Below are positions 42,652 to 51,146 of a stretch of 51,146 nucleotides of DNA, piece by piece. The notes under the pieces were generated by a model. The model was not told the origin of the DNA. It ran no database searches and saw nothing but the letters and a program-made list of their open reading frames with translations. Source of the stretch: Myxacorys chilensis ATA2-1-KO14 (GTDB taxonomy: Bacteria; Cyanobacteriota; Cyanobacteriia; Leptolyngbyales; Leptolyngbyaceae); contig JAHHHP010000038.1 of assembly GCA_019359275.1 (NCBI GenBank), positions 1 through 51,146 of the forward strand, in the 5' to 3' direction. The position numbers were made by a program, and so were the translations under genes. Numbering within the stretch: the first letter of the stretch is position 1; every line of letters starts with the position of its first letter.

Positions 42652-43968
42652 GTGCGACTCCGCAGACCAATTACCCCTTCTCATGAAGTGGAAACTGATT
42701 CAATAAATGACGTAACTAATCCCTCAAGCAAAGCGCCTTTAGTCTCCAAATTCCGCAAAACGCCTATTTTGATCGTTTCAGGAATTGCGATCGCAACTGT
42801 TTTAGGCTTTGTGGGTTACCGCTGGTGGTCTTATGCCTCAACGCATGAGTCAACCAATGATGCTTATGTCACAGGCTATCTTCATCCTGTGAGTAGCCGA
42901 ATCTCAGGGACTGTGGTTTACGTCCATGTAGATGATAATCAAAAGGTACAAAAGGGACAAGTATTAGTTGAACTTGATCCCAAAGACTATCAGGTTGTTG
43001 TGCAAAATGCGCAAGCTGCATTAGAAAATGCCAAACGACAAGCCGGTGCAGCTCAAGCCACGATCAACCTTTCTTCTCAAACTGCACAAGCCAATACGAC
43101 AGAGGCAAAAGGGGCAGTTGGAACTGCGATCGCGGGCATTTCCAGCGCTCAAGCAATGGTGAACCAAGCTCAAGCAGCAGTTGTCTCTGCTCAGGATCAG
43201 TTTGCTAAAGCTCAAGCGCAGGAAATTAACGCCAAAGTTACTGATCAGCGGTATGAGCAGCTTTATCAATCCGGTGCAATTCCAAAGCAGCAGCGAGATG
43301 ATGCCTCGACCGCCTATCAAGTTGCTCAGGCACAAACGAAAACAGCGCAGCAAAGCATTGTAGATGCAAAAGCAAAATATCAATCTGCACTAGATGGAAT
43401 TGATCAAGCCAAAGCAAATTTAGTTGATTCTCAGGGTAAAGTTCAGCAAGCACAAGCGAGCGGACAGCAAACCGAAGTTAACCGCCGCCAGTATCAGGCA
43501 GCGCAGGCACAAATTGCTGCCGCCACTGCGAATCTCAAACAAGCTCAACTGAATTTGTCTTATACCCTGATTAAAGCTCCAACGACAGGCAGAATTGGCA
43601 ACAAAACGGTTCAAGTTGGACAGCGAGTCCAGCCCGAGCAACCCCTGCTTGCTGTCGTAGGTGGCAATAGCTGGATTGTTGCCAACTTCAACGAAACGCA
43701 GTTAAGTAAGATGCAGCCCGGGGAGATTGCAGAGATTCGTGTAGACACGTTTTCGGGCAAGACGTTCAAAGGGAGCGTCAACAGTCTATCGCCTGCATCT
43801 GGCTCGGATTTTTCTTTATTGCCACCTGACAACGCCACGGGTAACTTTACCAAGGTGGTACAGCGAATTCCAGTCAAAGTTACTTTTGATCCAAATAGTA
43901 TTAAAGGTTACGAGAACCGCATCACGCCAGGAATGTCTGTTGAAGTGACTGTGAATACGGGAAGGTAA
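42652..43968 (+). CDS. HlyD/EmrA-type membrane fusion protein
   Basis: This periplasmic adaptor of a tripartite efflux pump is 438 aa from a GTG start preceded by GGAGGAAC. One N-terminal membrane anchor lies at residues ~37-58 (ILIVSGIAIATVLGFVGYRWW). The first half of the biotinyl-lipoyl domain (VTGYLHPVSSRISGTVVYVHVDDNQKVQKGQVLVELDPKDY) follows, then a long Q/A-rich coiled coil (~110-300). The second lipoyl half (YTLIKAPTTGRIGNKTVQVGQRVQPEQPLLAVV) and a beta-barrel come next. The TNDAYV motif is typical of the EmrA branch. It is followed by the EmrB-type transporter, with which it forms an operon. Confidence 0.95.
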   Translation: MRLRRPITPSHEVETDSINDVTNPSSKAPLVSKFRKTPILIVSGIAIATVLGFVGYRWWSYASTHESTNDAYVTGYLHPVSSRISGTVVYVHVDDNQKVQKGQVLVELDPKDYQVVVQNAQAALENAKRQAGAAQATINLSSQTAQANTTEAKGAVGTAIAGISSAQAMVNQAQAAVVSAQDQFAKAQAQEINAKVTDQRYEQLYQSGAIPKQQRDDASTAYQVAQAQTKTAQQSIVDAKAKYQSALDGIDQAKANLVDSQGKVQQAQASGQQTEVNRRQYQAAQAQIAAATANLKQAQLNLSYTLIKAPTTGRIGNKTVQVGQRVQPEQPLLAVVGGNSWIVANFNETQLSKMQPGEIAEIRVDTFSGKTFKGSVNSLSPASGSDFSLLPPDNATGNFTKVVQRIPVKVTFDPNSIKGYENRITPGMSVEVTVNTGR

Positions 43969-44118
43969 ATTCCAGTTCATTTTATTCGATCGACTTTTCA
44001 GGTCATTAGAAGCGTTCTAGTGTCTATTTCCGGTGTTTTTATCGGAAATAGATGGCTGCAAAGTAAGCCGATAGGTTTTGATGCTATTTGGCGAATGGAT
44101 AGGGAAGAGGAAACGATA

Positions 44119-45675
44119 ATGGGCAAACTACAGGTGAAACAGTCCAGTAATGCTGTTTCCATAGCAACCTGGTTGGCAGTATTGGGAATGAACTTGGGTG
44201 CGTTGATGTCATCCTTGGATGTCACCGCCACAAATGCTTCGTTGCAAGACATGACGGGTGCCCTATCGGCCACATTAGATCAAGGCTCCTGGATTGCTAC
44301 CGCTTATTTAATTGGCGAAATTATCGTCATTCCGTTAACGGGTTGGTTGGGCAGAATCTTTTCCACACGCTGGTACATGACGGCTAGCACAATCTTATTT
44401 CTAATTTTTTCCATTGCTTGTGCGAATGCTACCACGCTAGTTGAGATGATTGCCTTTCGAGGTTTTCAGGGATTTTTTGCAGGTGCATTCGTTCCGGTAG
44501 CAATGGCGTATGTCTTAGGTCATCTGCCTCCCTCAAAACACACGATCGGACTAGCAGTTTTTGGTCTGACGATTACTGCTGGACCTGCAATCGGACCCGC
44601 ATTAGGGGGTTGGCTAACTTACAACTATAGTTGGCAATACATCTTCTATATCAACCTAATTCCAGGTAGTTTGATGCTAGCAACCTGCCTGTTTCTCATC
44701 GAACATGAACCTACGCACTTAAGCGAATTAAAGCAGGGGGATTGGACGGGCATATTAACAATGGCAATTGGTTTAACTTGTCTACAAACCGTGTTAGAAG
44801 AAGGAAACCGCAATCTCTGGTTTAGTTCACCGTTTATTGTACGTCTAACGGTAGTCGCAGTCATTTCCCTGTTTCTATTTTTGATCATTGAATTGAATAG
44901 AAAGCATCCCTTTATCAATCTACGTTTGATGCGGAGACGTAACCTTGCATTTGCTAGTATTATCAATTTCGTCGCTGGATGTGGTATTTTTGGTGCGATG
45001 TATGTGATGCCTGTCTACCTTGATTCTGTGCAGCGTTACACGCCCTATCAGGTCGGGTTGACTCTCATGTGGGTTGGACTGGGTTCAGTTTTGGTGATGC
45101 CGTTTCTGCCTGTAATTCAGTCTAAAGTTGATTCACGAATTATTGTTGCTATAGGATGTGCCATCTTTGCTGTTAGCAACTCCATGAATTCTCACATGAG
45201 TCTTCTATCAGGTACACCTCAATTAATGCTGCCGGAGTTTCTTCAGGGCATTGGTCAAAGTTTAATCACGATTCCTCTATCTGCTCTAGCAACTGGTGGA
45301 ATTGAGAAGGAGCATTTGAGTGATGCCAGTGCGCTGTTTAATCAGGTGCGTTACTTGGGAGGGTCTTTTGCATCTGCCCTCTTTGCGACTTTGATTCAGC
45401 ACCGTTCCGAATTCCATTATGATCGTCTGCACGGTGATGTTAGCCTTTACAACGAAGCTACTCAGCAACGGCTTCAAGAAATCAAGCAATACTTTATGAG
45501 TAAAGGCGCAGATGCAGCAACCGCAACTCAGCAAGCAATCGATGCGATCGCTCATGCTGTGCAGCAACAGGCAACCACGATGGCAATTGATGATTGCTAC
45601 TACCTGTTGAAATTATTAATTCTGTGCAGCGCTCTTTCCCTAATATTTATGAGGAAAATGAAAGTAAAACAATAA
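44119..45675 (+). CDS. EmrB/QacA-type (DHA2) major facilitator drug exporter
   Basis: The protein is 518 aa with 14 predicted membrane segments, a proton-driven exporter of the DHA2 family. The start was set at ATG 44119 (MGKLQVKQSSNAV) because a GAGGAAAC ribosome-binding site lies just before it; the frame is open from 44020 but those residues are not family-like. Motifs: NLGALMSSLDVTATNASL (TM1), GSWIATAYLIGEIIVIPLTGWLG and the TM5 segment GLTITAGPAIGPALGGWLTY (motif C). It works with the preceding EmrA-type adaptor to expel hydrophobic compounds. Substrate not predictable. Confidence 0.95.
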   Translation: MGKLQVKQSSNAVSIATWLAVLGMNLGALMSSLDVTATNASLQDMTGALSATLDQGSWIATAYLIGEIIVIPLTGWLGRIFSTRWYMTASTILFLIFSIACANATTLVEMIAFRGFQGFFAGAFVPVAMAYVLGHLPPSKHTIGLAVFGLTITAGPAIGPALGGWLTYNYSWQYIFYINLIPGSLMLATCLFLIEHEPTHLSELKQGDWTGILTMAIGLTCLQTVLEEGNRNLWFSSPFIVRLTVVAVISLFLFLIIELNRKHPFINLRLMRRRNLAFASIINFVAGCGIFGAMYVMPVYLDSVQRYTPYQVGLTLMWVGLGSVLVMPFLPVIQSKVDSRIIVAIGCAIFAVSNSMNSHMSLLSGTPQLMLPEFLQGIGQSLITIPLSALATGGIEKEHLSDASALFNQVRYLGGSFASALFATLIQHRSEFHYDRLHGDVSLYNEATQQRLQEIKQYFMSKGADAATATQQAIDAIAHAVQQQATTMAIDDCYYLLKLLILCSALSLIFMRKMKVKQ

Positions 45676-45711
45676 GTCCTTGACCACCTTGGCGAATTTC
45701 AGCAAGTAGGG

Positions 45712-46608
45712 CTAGTGATGGATTGAGCGATTCGGGAGAGCGCCGTAGAAGCTTTTGTACACGTACCAAGCATCACCGACTAGCTCTAAGACAGCAATCA
45801 ATACCCAAGCTGCTAAAGTGACGGTAATGGGAATACTAAGGTCGGGAAAGTTATTTTGTAATTCAATGATGCCAAACAGCAACAAAGAGAGTAGTGAAAC
45901 TCCAAGCAGAAACGATAATCGAACGATCGCGAGAATAAACCGCCCCAGTTCTAAAATACGATCGTAGAGTATGACAAATTCCTCTAAAATTTCTTTCATA
46001 TTATTGAGAAGCAGTAGAGTTTGCTGCAAGTGCAAACGAGCAGCTAGGGAAAATTGCTGTTGTTTTTCAGTCCATTCCTGTTCAAAGTTCTCTAATAGTT
46101 TCTCCATAAATACAGCTTGTTGAACATCAGTTGATAGGTAGACGGGAAAATCCTTCATTTGCAGCGGAACGAGATAACGAATGACCTCCACTAATATCCC
46201 GTCGAACCTACTTAATTCAGAGGGAAGTGTTTGAGTCAACTGAATAAGCCGTTCAATTTGCGTTTGCAAAATACGGTAGTCATCGAGTTGTCTTTGGTAA
46301 ATTAACTGATTGGTCACAGTTAGGAAAACAATCAAGACTCCCAATAATGCTGCTAAAGATTGTGAAACAGCAGAGAAGAACTCGATTGCTGCAACTGGCT
46401 TTACCGTTAACCACGGAGCAGGCTTCAAGATAGCGAAGATCAGCATCACGACAAACAAACTGCTCATGATCCAGAACTGATGACGGCTTAAAGTAGTAGT
46501 AGAGAACCGCACCAAAGGCATATCGCTTAGTTGAACTAAGCGTTGCAGTTTTTGCAATGTTTCAGAACCCTGACGCGGTTGGGCTTTTCGCGGTAGCATA
46601 TTTTTCAC
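45712..46608 (-). CDS. Four-TM membrane protein with central coiled segment, unknown function
   Basis: The protein is 298 aa, unknown to me. Hydrophobic segments are at ~46-66 (FWIMSSLFVVMLIFAIL), ~76-105 (AVSQSLAALLGVLIVFLTV), ~225-250 (ILAIVRLSFLLGVSLLSLLLFGII) and ~260-285 (ITVTLAAWVLIAVLELVG). The ~120 residues between TM2 and TM3 are hydrophilic and helical (QRQLDDYRILQTQIERLIQL...). No catalytic motif. It is convergent with the emrB-like gene. Start ATG 46608; another Met three codons in is equally possible. Confidence 0.65.
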   Translation of the reverse strand: MKNMLPRKAQPRQGSETLQKLQRLVQLSDMPLVRFSTTTLSRHQFWIMSSLFVVMLIFAILKPAPWLTVKPVAAIEFFSAVSQSLAALLGVLIVFLTVTNQLIYQRQLDDYRILQTQIERLIQLTQTLPSELSRFDGILVEVIRYLVPLQMKDFPVYLSTDVQQAVFMEKLLENFEQEWTEKQQQFSLAARLHLQQTLLLLNNMKEILEEFVILYDRILELGRFILAIVRLSFLLGVSLLSLLLFGIIELQNNFPDLSIPITVTLAAWVLIAVLELVGDAWYVYKSFYGALPNRSIHH

Positions 46609-46968
46609 AACTGGGCTGCGTTAGTGTTAGTGTGAGCCTACTATAGAGAATTGCCTTCTCACTTGTCGTCCAACTGGTGTTGAAACTTTTGTACGATCGT
46701 AGGATGGGTACACCTATCAATCTTGCAGTGGAACATTAGCTTGAACTAAAGTTGGAGTTCGATCGCTTCAGAACAATTTGTCTAACCTTAGCCTGCTTAA
46801 CTTGCTAATTGTCCCTGGTGTAATTCTCAAGCCAAATCTACAACTAAAAGTAATGCTTCAACGAGACACATTTGTTAAGTAGCAACCGAAGATGAACAAT
46901 AAGAATTTCTGTGCTTAGCAATGATCCTGGACGCCTTTAACTGAGATGAACACTAAGGGATTAAGACA
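46609..46968. other. Divergent intergenic region, no gene seen
   Basis: A 360-bp gap between the membrane-protein gene (left) and the usp gene (right). Stops occur in all frames and I find no hairpin, repeat or named regulatory motif. Confidence 0.4.
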
Positions 46969-47460
46969 ATGAACTTTAAAAGAATTCTAGTTACGATTAA
47001 TCATTCTCTTCTAACCGCTACTGTGTTCGAGCGAGCATTAGATCTAGCTCAGAAAGAGCAAGCTAATCTCATGATCCTGCATTGCCTTGTAGATCCTGCT
47101 GAATCTATTTTACCGTTGGAACAAGGTGCTACTGCTGGTATTTATCCGATCGACGCTGGGTTTTCGCAATGGGTCTTCAATGAAACACTCCAGTCAGAAA
47201 TTCAGCAATCAACCACTTGGCTGCAAGAGTACTGTCAAAAAGCGACGAATTTGAAGATTCCGACCGGATACCAGTATCAGATTGGTAATCCAGAAGTCAT
47301 GATTTGCGCTGTTGCTCAACAATGGAAGGCAGATTTGATTGTGTTAGGTCGACATGATCAATCTGCGATTGCAGAGTTCTTTACGGGCAGCGTCAGCAAT
47401 TATGTGATTCATCATGCGAGTTGCTCTGTGTTAGTGGTAAAAGACTCTGAACTCTCATAA
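46969..47460 (+). CDS. Universal stress protein (UspA family)
   Basis: The protein is 163 aa. N-terminal strand FKRILVTINHSLLTATVFERALDLA; C-terminal nucleotide-binding loop with LIVLGRHDQSAIAEFFTGSVSNYVIHHASCSVLVVK, the G-x2-x-G-(9-10)-G-S pattern of ATP-binding Usp proteins with the first Gly pair altered (GRHDQ). Cytosolic; probable stress-induced nucleotide-binding protein. Alone on its strand. Confidence 0.93.
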   Translation: MNFKRILVTINHSLLTATVFERALDLAQKEQANLMILHCLVDPAESILPLEQGATAGIYPIDAGFSQWVFNETLQSEIQQSTTWLQEYCQKATNLKIPTGYQYQIGNPEVMICAVAQQWKADLIVLGRHDQSAIAEFFTGSVSNYVIHHASCSVLVVKDSELS

Positions 47461-47661
47461 TTTGCGATCGTTAGCAAATATGAGTTCGGAATAAAGAATA
47501 GCTTGTCCTGTTTAGAGACTTTACAATTGTTCTCCGTACTGTCTAGCAATTAAAATTGCGGATACACAAACGAAGTACCCCCATTAAACACTGATGTAGA
47601 AAAACCTGCCTGCGCAGGTTTAGCTTGTGTAGCCGCAGATTCATTCCCCAAGCGGTTAGAC
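47461..47661. other. Convergent intergenic region
   Basis: It contains the terminator at 47597-47621 for the minus-strand gene. Nothing else was identified. Confidence 0.5.
47597..47621 (-). terminator. Terminator of the secreted-protein gene
   Basis: AAACCTGC (47602-47609) pairs with GCAGGTTT (47614-47621) around a 4-nt loop. On the minus strand the stem runs into a five-T stretch, about 40 bases after the stop at 47662. Confidence 0.75.
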
Positions 47662-48375
47662 TTAGCGAATCGTCGCCAATTTCTTCAACGCTTGCACTGT
47701 GCCTTGCCCCAACTGCCAAGTTTGCGTTTCTCCATTACTAAAACTCAATTGAACTTGTAGCGTTTGGTTGGGCAACTGAGCAATTTCGTTTTTTAGTGAA
47801 GAAATCTCAAACTGAGTAAACCCCGCATTGCAAAATGCCGGAGAACTATAAACTGGAGCAAAGGAATCAAAGTCGCCATCGTATGGCAAATCCCAAGAAA
47901 ATGGATCATCAAACCAGTCAAAAGCTTCAAAATTCGGTTGTTCATAATAACCTGGACTGATTTCTTTCTCATACACAGGTTTTTCTGCGATTACTTGATT
48001 GATGGTCAGTAAGGATTGTCTGTTGTTCAATAGCTTCATGCGGGTTAAATCACTACCCGACTCAGAGAGGGCTTGATCTTTTAAGCAGTAATGGACACTG
48101 ACCCGCAAATCATTGTTTGCTGGATTCTTGCTCCAAACGCTAAAGAACCCAAGCTTAGGATTACTAGCTTTGTAGTCTCGGTCTTTGACTGCATAGACTG
48201 AGCCAGTGTAGAACACTTGACTGTAAGGTGCTTGTTGAATTGAAGTCGCAGTCGAAGGATCTGCTGCATCAGCAGTAGGGACAATCGCATTACTTGCGAC
48301 CGCTAGACTGCTAGCAACAACAATACTGGAAAGTTGAATCGGAATGATCTGTAAAGTAGATTTAAAGAAATTCAT
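47662..48375 (-). CDS. Secreted protein of unknown function
   Basis: The protein is 237 aa. The N-terminus is a signal peptide (MNFFKSTLQIIPIQLSSIVVASSLAVASNAIV..., likely cleaved near TADAADP). The mature part shows SVHYCLKDQALSESG, an acidic aromatic segment FEAFDWFDDPFSWDLPYDGDFD, and a C-terminal beta-type domain (QTLQVQLSFSNGETQTWQLGQGTVQALKKL). Two cysteines could form one disulfide. I do not recognise the family. Its ATG sits right at the end of a decayed HtrA fragment. Confidence 0.7.
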   Translation of the reverse strand: MNFFKSTLQIIPIQLSSIVVASSLAVASNAIVPTADAADPSTATSIQQAPYSQVFYTGSVYAVKDRDYKASNPKLGFFSVWSKNPANNDLRVSVHYCLKDQALSESGSDLTRMKLLNNRQSLLTINQVIAEKPVYEKEISPGYYEQPNFEAFDWFDDPFSWDLPYDGDFDSFAPVYSSPAFCNAGFTQFEISSLKNEIAQLPNQTLQVQLSFSNGETQTWQLGQGTVQALKKLATIR

Positions 48376-48384
48376 GATTATCTC

Positions 48385-48846
48385 CTAATACAGCAACATC
48401 AGTAACTGGATCAGATCCCAGTATTTTGCTCTGAAACGTCCGCCCATTCTTGAAAGTAACCGTCACAGTTTTAACACCATCGATAGCATGAGCGCTCGTG
48501 AAAATATGTCCGTTTGCTCGGTTAAAAAGCCTTACCCTATTTCTCGTTCTAGCTGTTGTTTGGGCGCTTTCGGTAAATCTAGTCCAAACAGTTGTGAAAG
48601 AACACTCTCCACATCAGCATCAGGGTTCTTTACAATACGAGTTGAATCAATGCGGACAACAGCTGAACTAACTTGATGCACTACGTTTGTAATGAAATTC
48701 TGGTCAGACGATCGCTTCATCTGAAGGGATGAAGCATTTAGAGGTTTGTAATCGCTTACATGATTGCTTAACACACCGATACTGATACCTGCTAACAAAC
48801 CCGCAGCTAAAGACAGTACGCTTCGAGTTGCAAGAATTACATCCAT
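48385..48846 (-). pseudogene. HtrA/Deg-type serine protease, decayed N-terminal fragment
   Basis: Residues 1-104 (ATG 48846) give a membrane anchor (SVLSLAAGLLAGISIGVLS) and the cyanobacterial Deg N-terminus NFITNVVHQVSSAVVRIDSTR. After EREIG comes a TAA, then in the same frame GFLTEQTDIF. A one-base shift then gives HIFTSAHAIDGVKTVTVTFKNG and LGSDPVTDVAVL, the region with the catalytic His (AHAIDG) and Asp (DPVTDVAVL). The gene ends there; the Ser-bearing half and the PDZ domain are missing. A stop, a frameshift and a truncation together make it a clear pseudogene. Confidence 0.85.
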
Positions 48847-48896
48847 GCAACAAAACTCCTGAACTGTTACGATTTTGAACTTAGAAGAAATAAGAT

Positions 48897-49337
48897 TTAC
48901 TGAATGTAGACTCCACCTGTCTGATCAATCCAGATCGATTGATTTCCGGGCGTGTCACTATTGGTTTGCTCTACTGCAACGGTAATGAGGTTACCAACAG
49001 CAGAAAGTTTATACTTCAAACTGACTTGAGGAGCTGTTGGGTAAACTAAAAAATTTGCAGGCAGTGTATTCGTACTGAGCATTGAATTGCTACTAGGTTA
49101 AATGACTTGAGGTTGATTCGTCGTAAGACCAAAATCTAGAGGAAAATCGGTTTGATTCAAGATCACAATTTGAATAGGATCGGTTGGATTAATCCGTGCT
49201 TTGGGCTGCCAAAACCCTGGGCGGTGAGTGCTAGCAGATATGTTCTGTGAAATTGATGGTGCATAATCTACGATCGCACCAGAAAAAATTGAAAGTGGAG
49301 CAGCTCCAACCAAAACAGAAACGAGTCTGAATTTCAT
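48897..49337 (-). pseudogene. Small exported protein gene with an in-frame TAA
   Basis: From ATG 49337 (MKFRLVSVLVGAAPLSIFSGAIVDYA, signal-peptide-like) the frame runs to a TAA at 49098-49100 and then, in the same frame, continues as PSSNSMLSTNTLPANF... to VYIQ at 48897. The joined product would be ~146 aa, and the second part reads like the natural continuation (alternating beta strands; TVAVEQTNSDTPGNQSIWIDQTGGVYIQ). The stop probably arose from GAA or CAA. Family unknown; possibly a cupredoxin-like or beta-sandwich exported protein. Confidence 0.6.
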
Positions 49338-49710
49338 CGAATAACAATCCCTAAATGATACGATTGCTATCTCAAGTATGTCTCCTCCAAACAAGATGAC
49401 CAGCGAATATAGATAACTTAAGCAGAAAGTTAAAGCTAAATTGCTGTGAACACTTCTAACAATAGATCTGTTAAGAAATACTTGATTTCAAATTAGAATG
49501 TTAAAGTCTGTCTTAATATATTCAGTTTGGTTAAATGAACCAGGCATTATCATATGTCAGTTTCGACAAATTTTTTAACTCAGGTTCGCTCTTGTACTCT
49601 GGTAAAAAAGCTATCCTAGGTATTAAGTTTGTAGCAAGACATTTGTTAGCGAAACAAACGTTGTTTTCTAACTGCTGGGTTCAGAGATAATGTCAAGGAG
49701 TTCTCACCAG
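49338..49710. other. Divergent intergenic region, no gene seen
   Basis: An AT-rich 370-bp gap. TAACA (49458-49462 approx.) and TGTTA nearby form a weak dyad around AGATC. AAGGAG at 49695-49700 is the ribosome-binding site of the downstream gene. Confidence 0.35.
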
Positions 49711-50142
49711 ATGAAGCATCGTCCTCCTGGGTTAGTTCTGCTTGTGCTTTATAAGTCATGCTCAGCGATCGTACTCTTTGCAGGTGCGATCGCAATTTGG
49801 TTGGCTGGAGTTCGTCATCTTAATGTATCCGACTATGCCTTACCCAGTCATCGATTCATCATTTCTTGGGTACTTCAACACTTGGCACAGATTCCACCCC
49901 ATACCTTGCAATTCGCGGCAGTTGCGGCTGGATTGTACGGCACCATATCGGCTGTAGAAGCAATCGGGCTTTGGCTCGGAAAACATTGGGCACGATGGCT
50001 ACTGTTGATTGGCGTAGGAGCAAGTTTGCCGCTTGAAGTGGTGGAATTATTCCGTCATCCGTCCTGGATCAGATTGATTCTGCTCATTGCCAACAGTTTT
50101 GCTTTTTGGTATGTTCTTAGACGCTTTCCCCGATCGACCTGA
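49711..50142 (+). CDS. DUF2127 family membrane protein
   Basis: The protein is 143 aa from ATG 49711, chosen because AAGGAG sits 10 bases before it; the ATG at 49690 would place that site inside the gene. Four membrane segments: LVLLVLYKSCSAIVLFAGAIAIWLAG, HTLQFAAVAAGLYGTISAVEAIGLWL, WARWLLLIGVGASLPLEVVELF and IRLILLIANSFAFWYVLRRF. The K-x-x-R-x-P-G-L-x-L-L start and LGKHWARWL loop match DUF2127. Function unknown. Confidence 0.85.
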   Translation: MKHRPPGLVLLVLYKSCSAIVLFAGAIAIWLAGVRHLNVSDYALPSHRFIISWVLQHLAQIPPHTLQFAAVAAGLYGTISAVEAIGLWLGKHWARWLLLIGVGASLPLEVVELFRHPSWIRLILLIANSFAFWYVLRRFPRST

Positions 50143-50219
50143 ATGAAACAAAAGACTTAATCGGAAATAAGAGCTGTTCAAGGGAGGAGCGGAGCGGGGG
50201 ACCTTGACTTGGTTTCAAG

Positions 50220-50997
50220 CTAAGCTGGTGCCAACTGGCGATAGCTGAGACGGAAATTATGCAATCCACAAGCTGTTTCCATCACATCATCCACATAATG
50301 AGCCATCCGGTTGCGAAACTTGTCCACCACAATCTTGCACCGCTTGATGCCGCCAATCTGATGCTCAATCTCCACCCGCTCACTTGATAGTTCTCGATTC
50401 CGTTGTTTCTCTGCCTCAGTCAGTTCTCCGTTTCGCGGTTTCTTCTTCGGTTGAAACGTGGTTACTTCCTTGGGTTCATATCCTTGAAATCCGGTATCTT
50501 TCCAGAGCTTGCTCTTCGGTGGAAACTGGTAGTCTTCTTCATCACAAATCGCTTTGTCATGCTTTTTGCCCTCGTAGGTGTTGCTCAAAAACATCACCTT
50601 CCCGCGACGATGACTGATGACATTATTTTTGACCGTATGCGCCTTCTTTTTGCCACTGTAGTATTGCTTCTGGTCTTCCTTGTCCTTGGGGCGGTTGATG
50701 CGACGCTCAGTCCCATCAATGATGAACTCCAAACTTGGACACTGCTGCAACACGGCTCGGATAAAGCCGGAAATACACCAAAATGAACAGCAGTTTGTCT
50801 TCAATCGTGTTGAGCTGACTCTTGCGCCCTGCCCCATATTGGCGTCGTCGTGTTTTGCCTTGAATGTGGTGTTGCTGTACATAGTCCATCCAGGCTTGCT
50901 CGAACGGCTTAAGTAGCTGCTCAAATTCCTGAATTTTGAGACCCGTCAAGCTTTGAAACACATGAGGTTTATTTTGGATAGTGCGGTAGCTCAGCAT
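50220..50997 (-). pseudogene. IS5-type transposase with internal deletion and frameshift
   Basis: The N-terminal part (ATG 50997: MLSYRTIQNKPHVFQSLTGLKIQEFEQLL... LLFILVYFRLYP) and the C-terminal part (from about 50755: RAVLQQCPSLEFIIDGTERRINRPKD... to NFRLSYRQLAPA at 50220) are in different frames. The first catalytic Asp is in IIDGTERR and the second in LWKDTGFQGYEP; the Glu is in ERVEIEHQIGGIKRCKIV. Around 40-50 residues that normally separate the two parts are missing. It cannot make a functional transposase. Element ends were not determined. Confidence 0.85.
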
Positions 50998-51146
50998 GGC
51001 GATTCCTCAGTTCTCGAGCAGCAGAAACCCTGAAGTGACCCCTTTAGTTCGGACAGAAGCACAAAAGATTTAAGCGTATCTACTTTCTACCACATTTCTA
51101 CTTCTGTTGCTCATTCCATTTCTTTTCGTATTCGTCGGGTGTTAGA
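50998..51146. other. Window end, probable IS5-type flank
   Basis: No gene is seen. The stretch should contain the transposase upstream region and the left end of the IS5-type element. Confidence 0.3.

Noticed and set aside
50384..50916. Plus-strand frames opposite the IS5-type transposase
   Set aside because: Antisense shadows of a clear transposase sequence.

Overview
The window is cyanobacterial chromosome. It carries psaC (photosystem I FeS centre) next to glmS, the acpP-fabF-tkt block, many GCGATCGC (HIP1) octamers, heptamer-type short repeats, and IS families common in filamentous and Leptolyngbya-like cyanobacteria. The genus cannot be fixed from sequence alone.

Layout. (1) 1-9760: host core genes (tkt, fabF, acpP, an HdrB-like FeS protein, psaC) interleaved with accessory material: the end of an IS1-type element that truncates a small EACC1-like gene, a second decayed EACC1-like gene, an Uma2-type nuclease gene, degenerate repeat clusters and a HicBA toxin-antitoxin pair. 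(2) 9760-11649: glmS. (3) From about 11657: a Tn7-like transposon inserted a few bases after the glmS stop. It has a right end with four abutting ~20-bp TnsB-type repeats and an overlapping tnsA-tnsB-tnsC-tnsD/tniQ operon. There are no cas genes or CRISPR array, so this looks like classical TnsD/glmS targeting. (4) 18662-38265: cargo, almost entirely candidate anti-phage or conflict genes. One arm is a minus-strand TIR (ThsB-like) / multi-TM protein / SEFIR-STAND NTPase operon. Divergent from it is an HSP90-type ATPase fused to a TIR/deoxyribosyltransferase-like domain, followed by a TPR protein. Then come a PIN toxin-antitoxin pair, a 'VSHRW' TIR-like protein, a TIR-SLOG pair, a DUF4011-helicase-Vsr protein, and a second SEFIR protein with a death-like C-terminal domain. 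(5) 38383-41141: an IS701-type element with an IS1 element nested in it. Its right edge abuts an invertase gene that has lost its N-terminus, and no transposon left end is visible, which suggests an IS-associated deletion removed it. (6) 41155-51146: probably host flank: truncated neutral invertase, EmrA/EmrB-type efflux pair, a membrane protein, a universal stress protein, a stretch of secreted or decayed genes (HtrA fragment, a gene with an in-frame stop), a DUF2127 membrane protein, and a broken IS5-type transposase.

How it fits together. The Tns proteins explain how the island arrived at the neutral site behind glmS. The cargo is dominated by the TIR / SEFIR / SLOG / deoxyribosyltransferase fold group, which in known systems makes, senses or destroys NAD-derived nucleotides, combined with sensor ATPases (STAND, HSP90, helicase) and a candidate membrane effector. 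The most novel-looking unit is the divergent five-gene block 18662-28198, which shares a single 159-bp promoter region. All functional statements on cargo are inferred from motifs read by eye; no searches were run.
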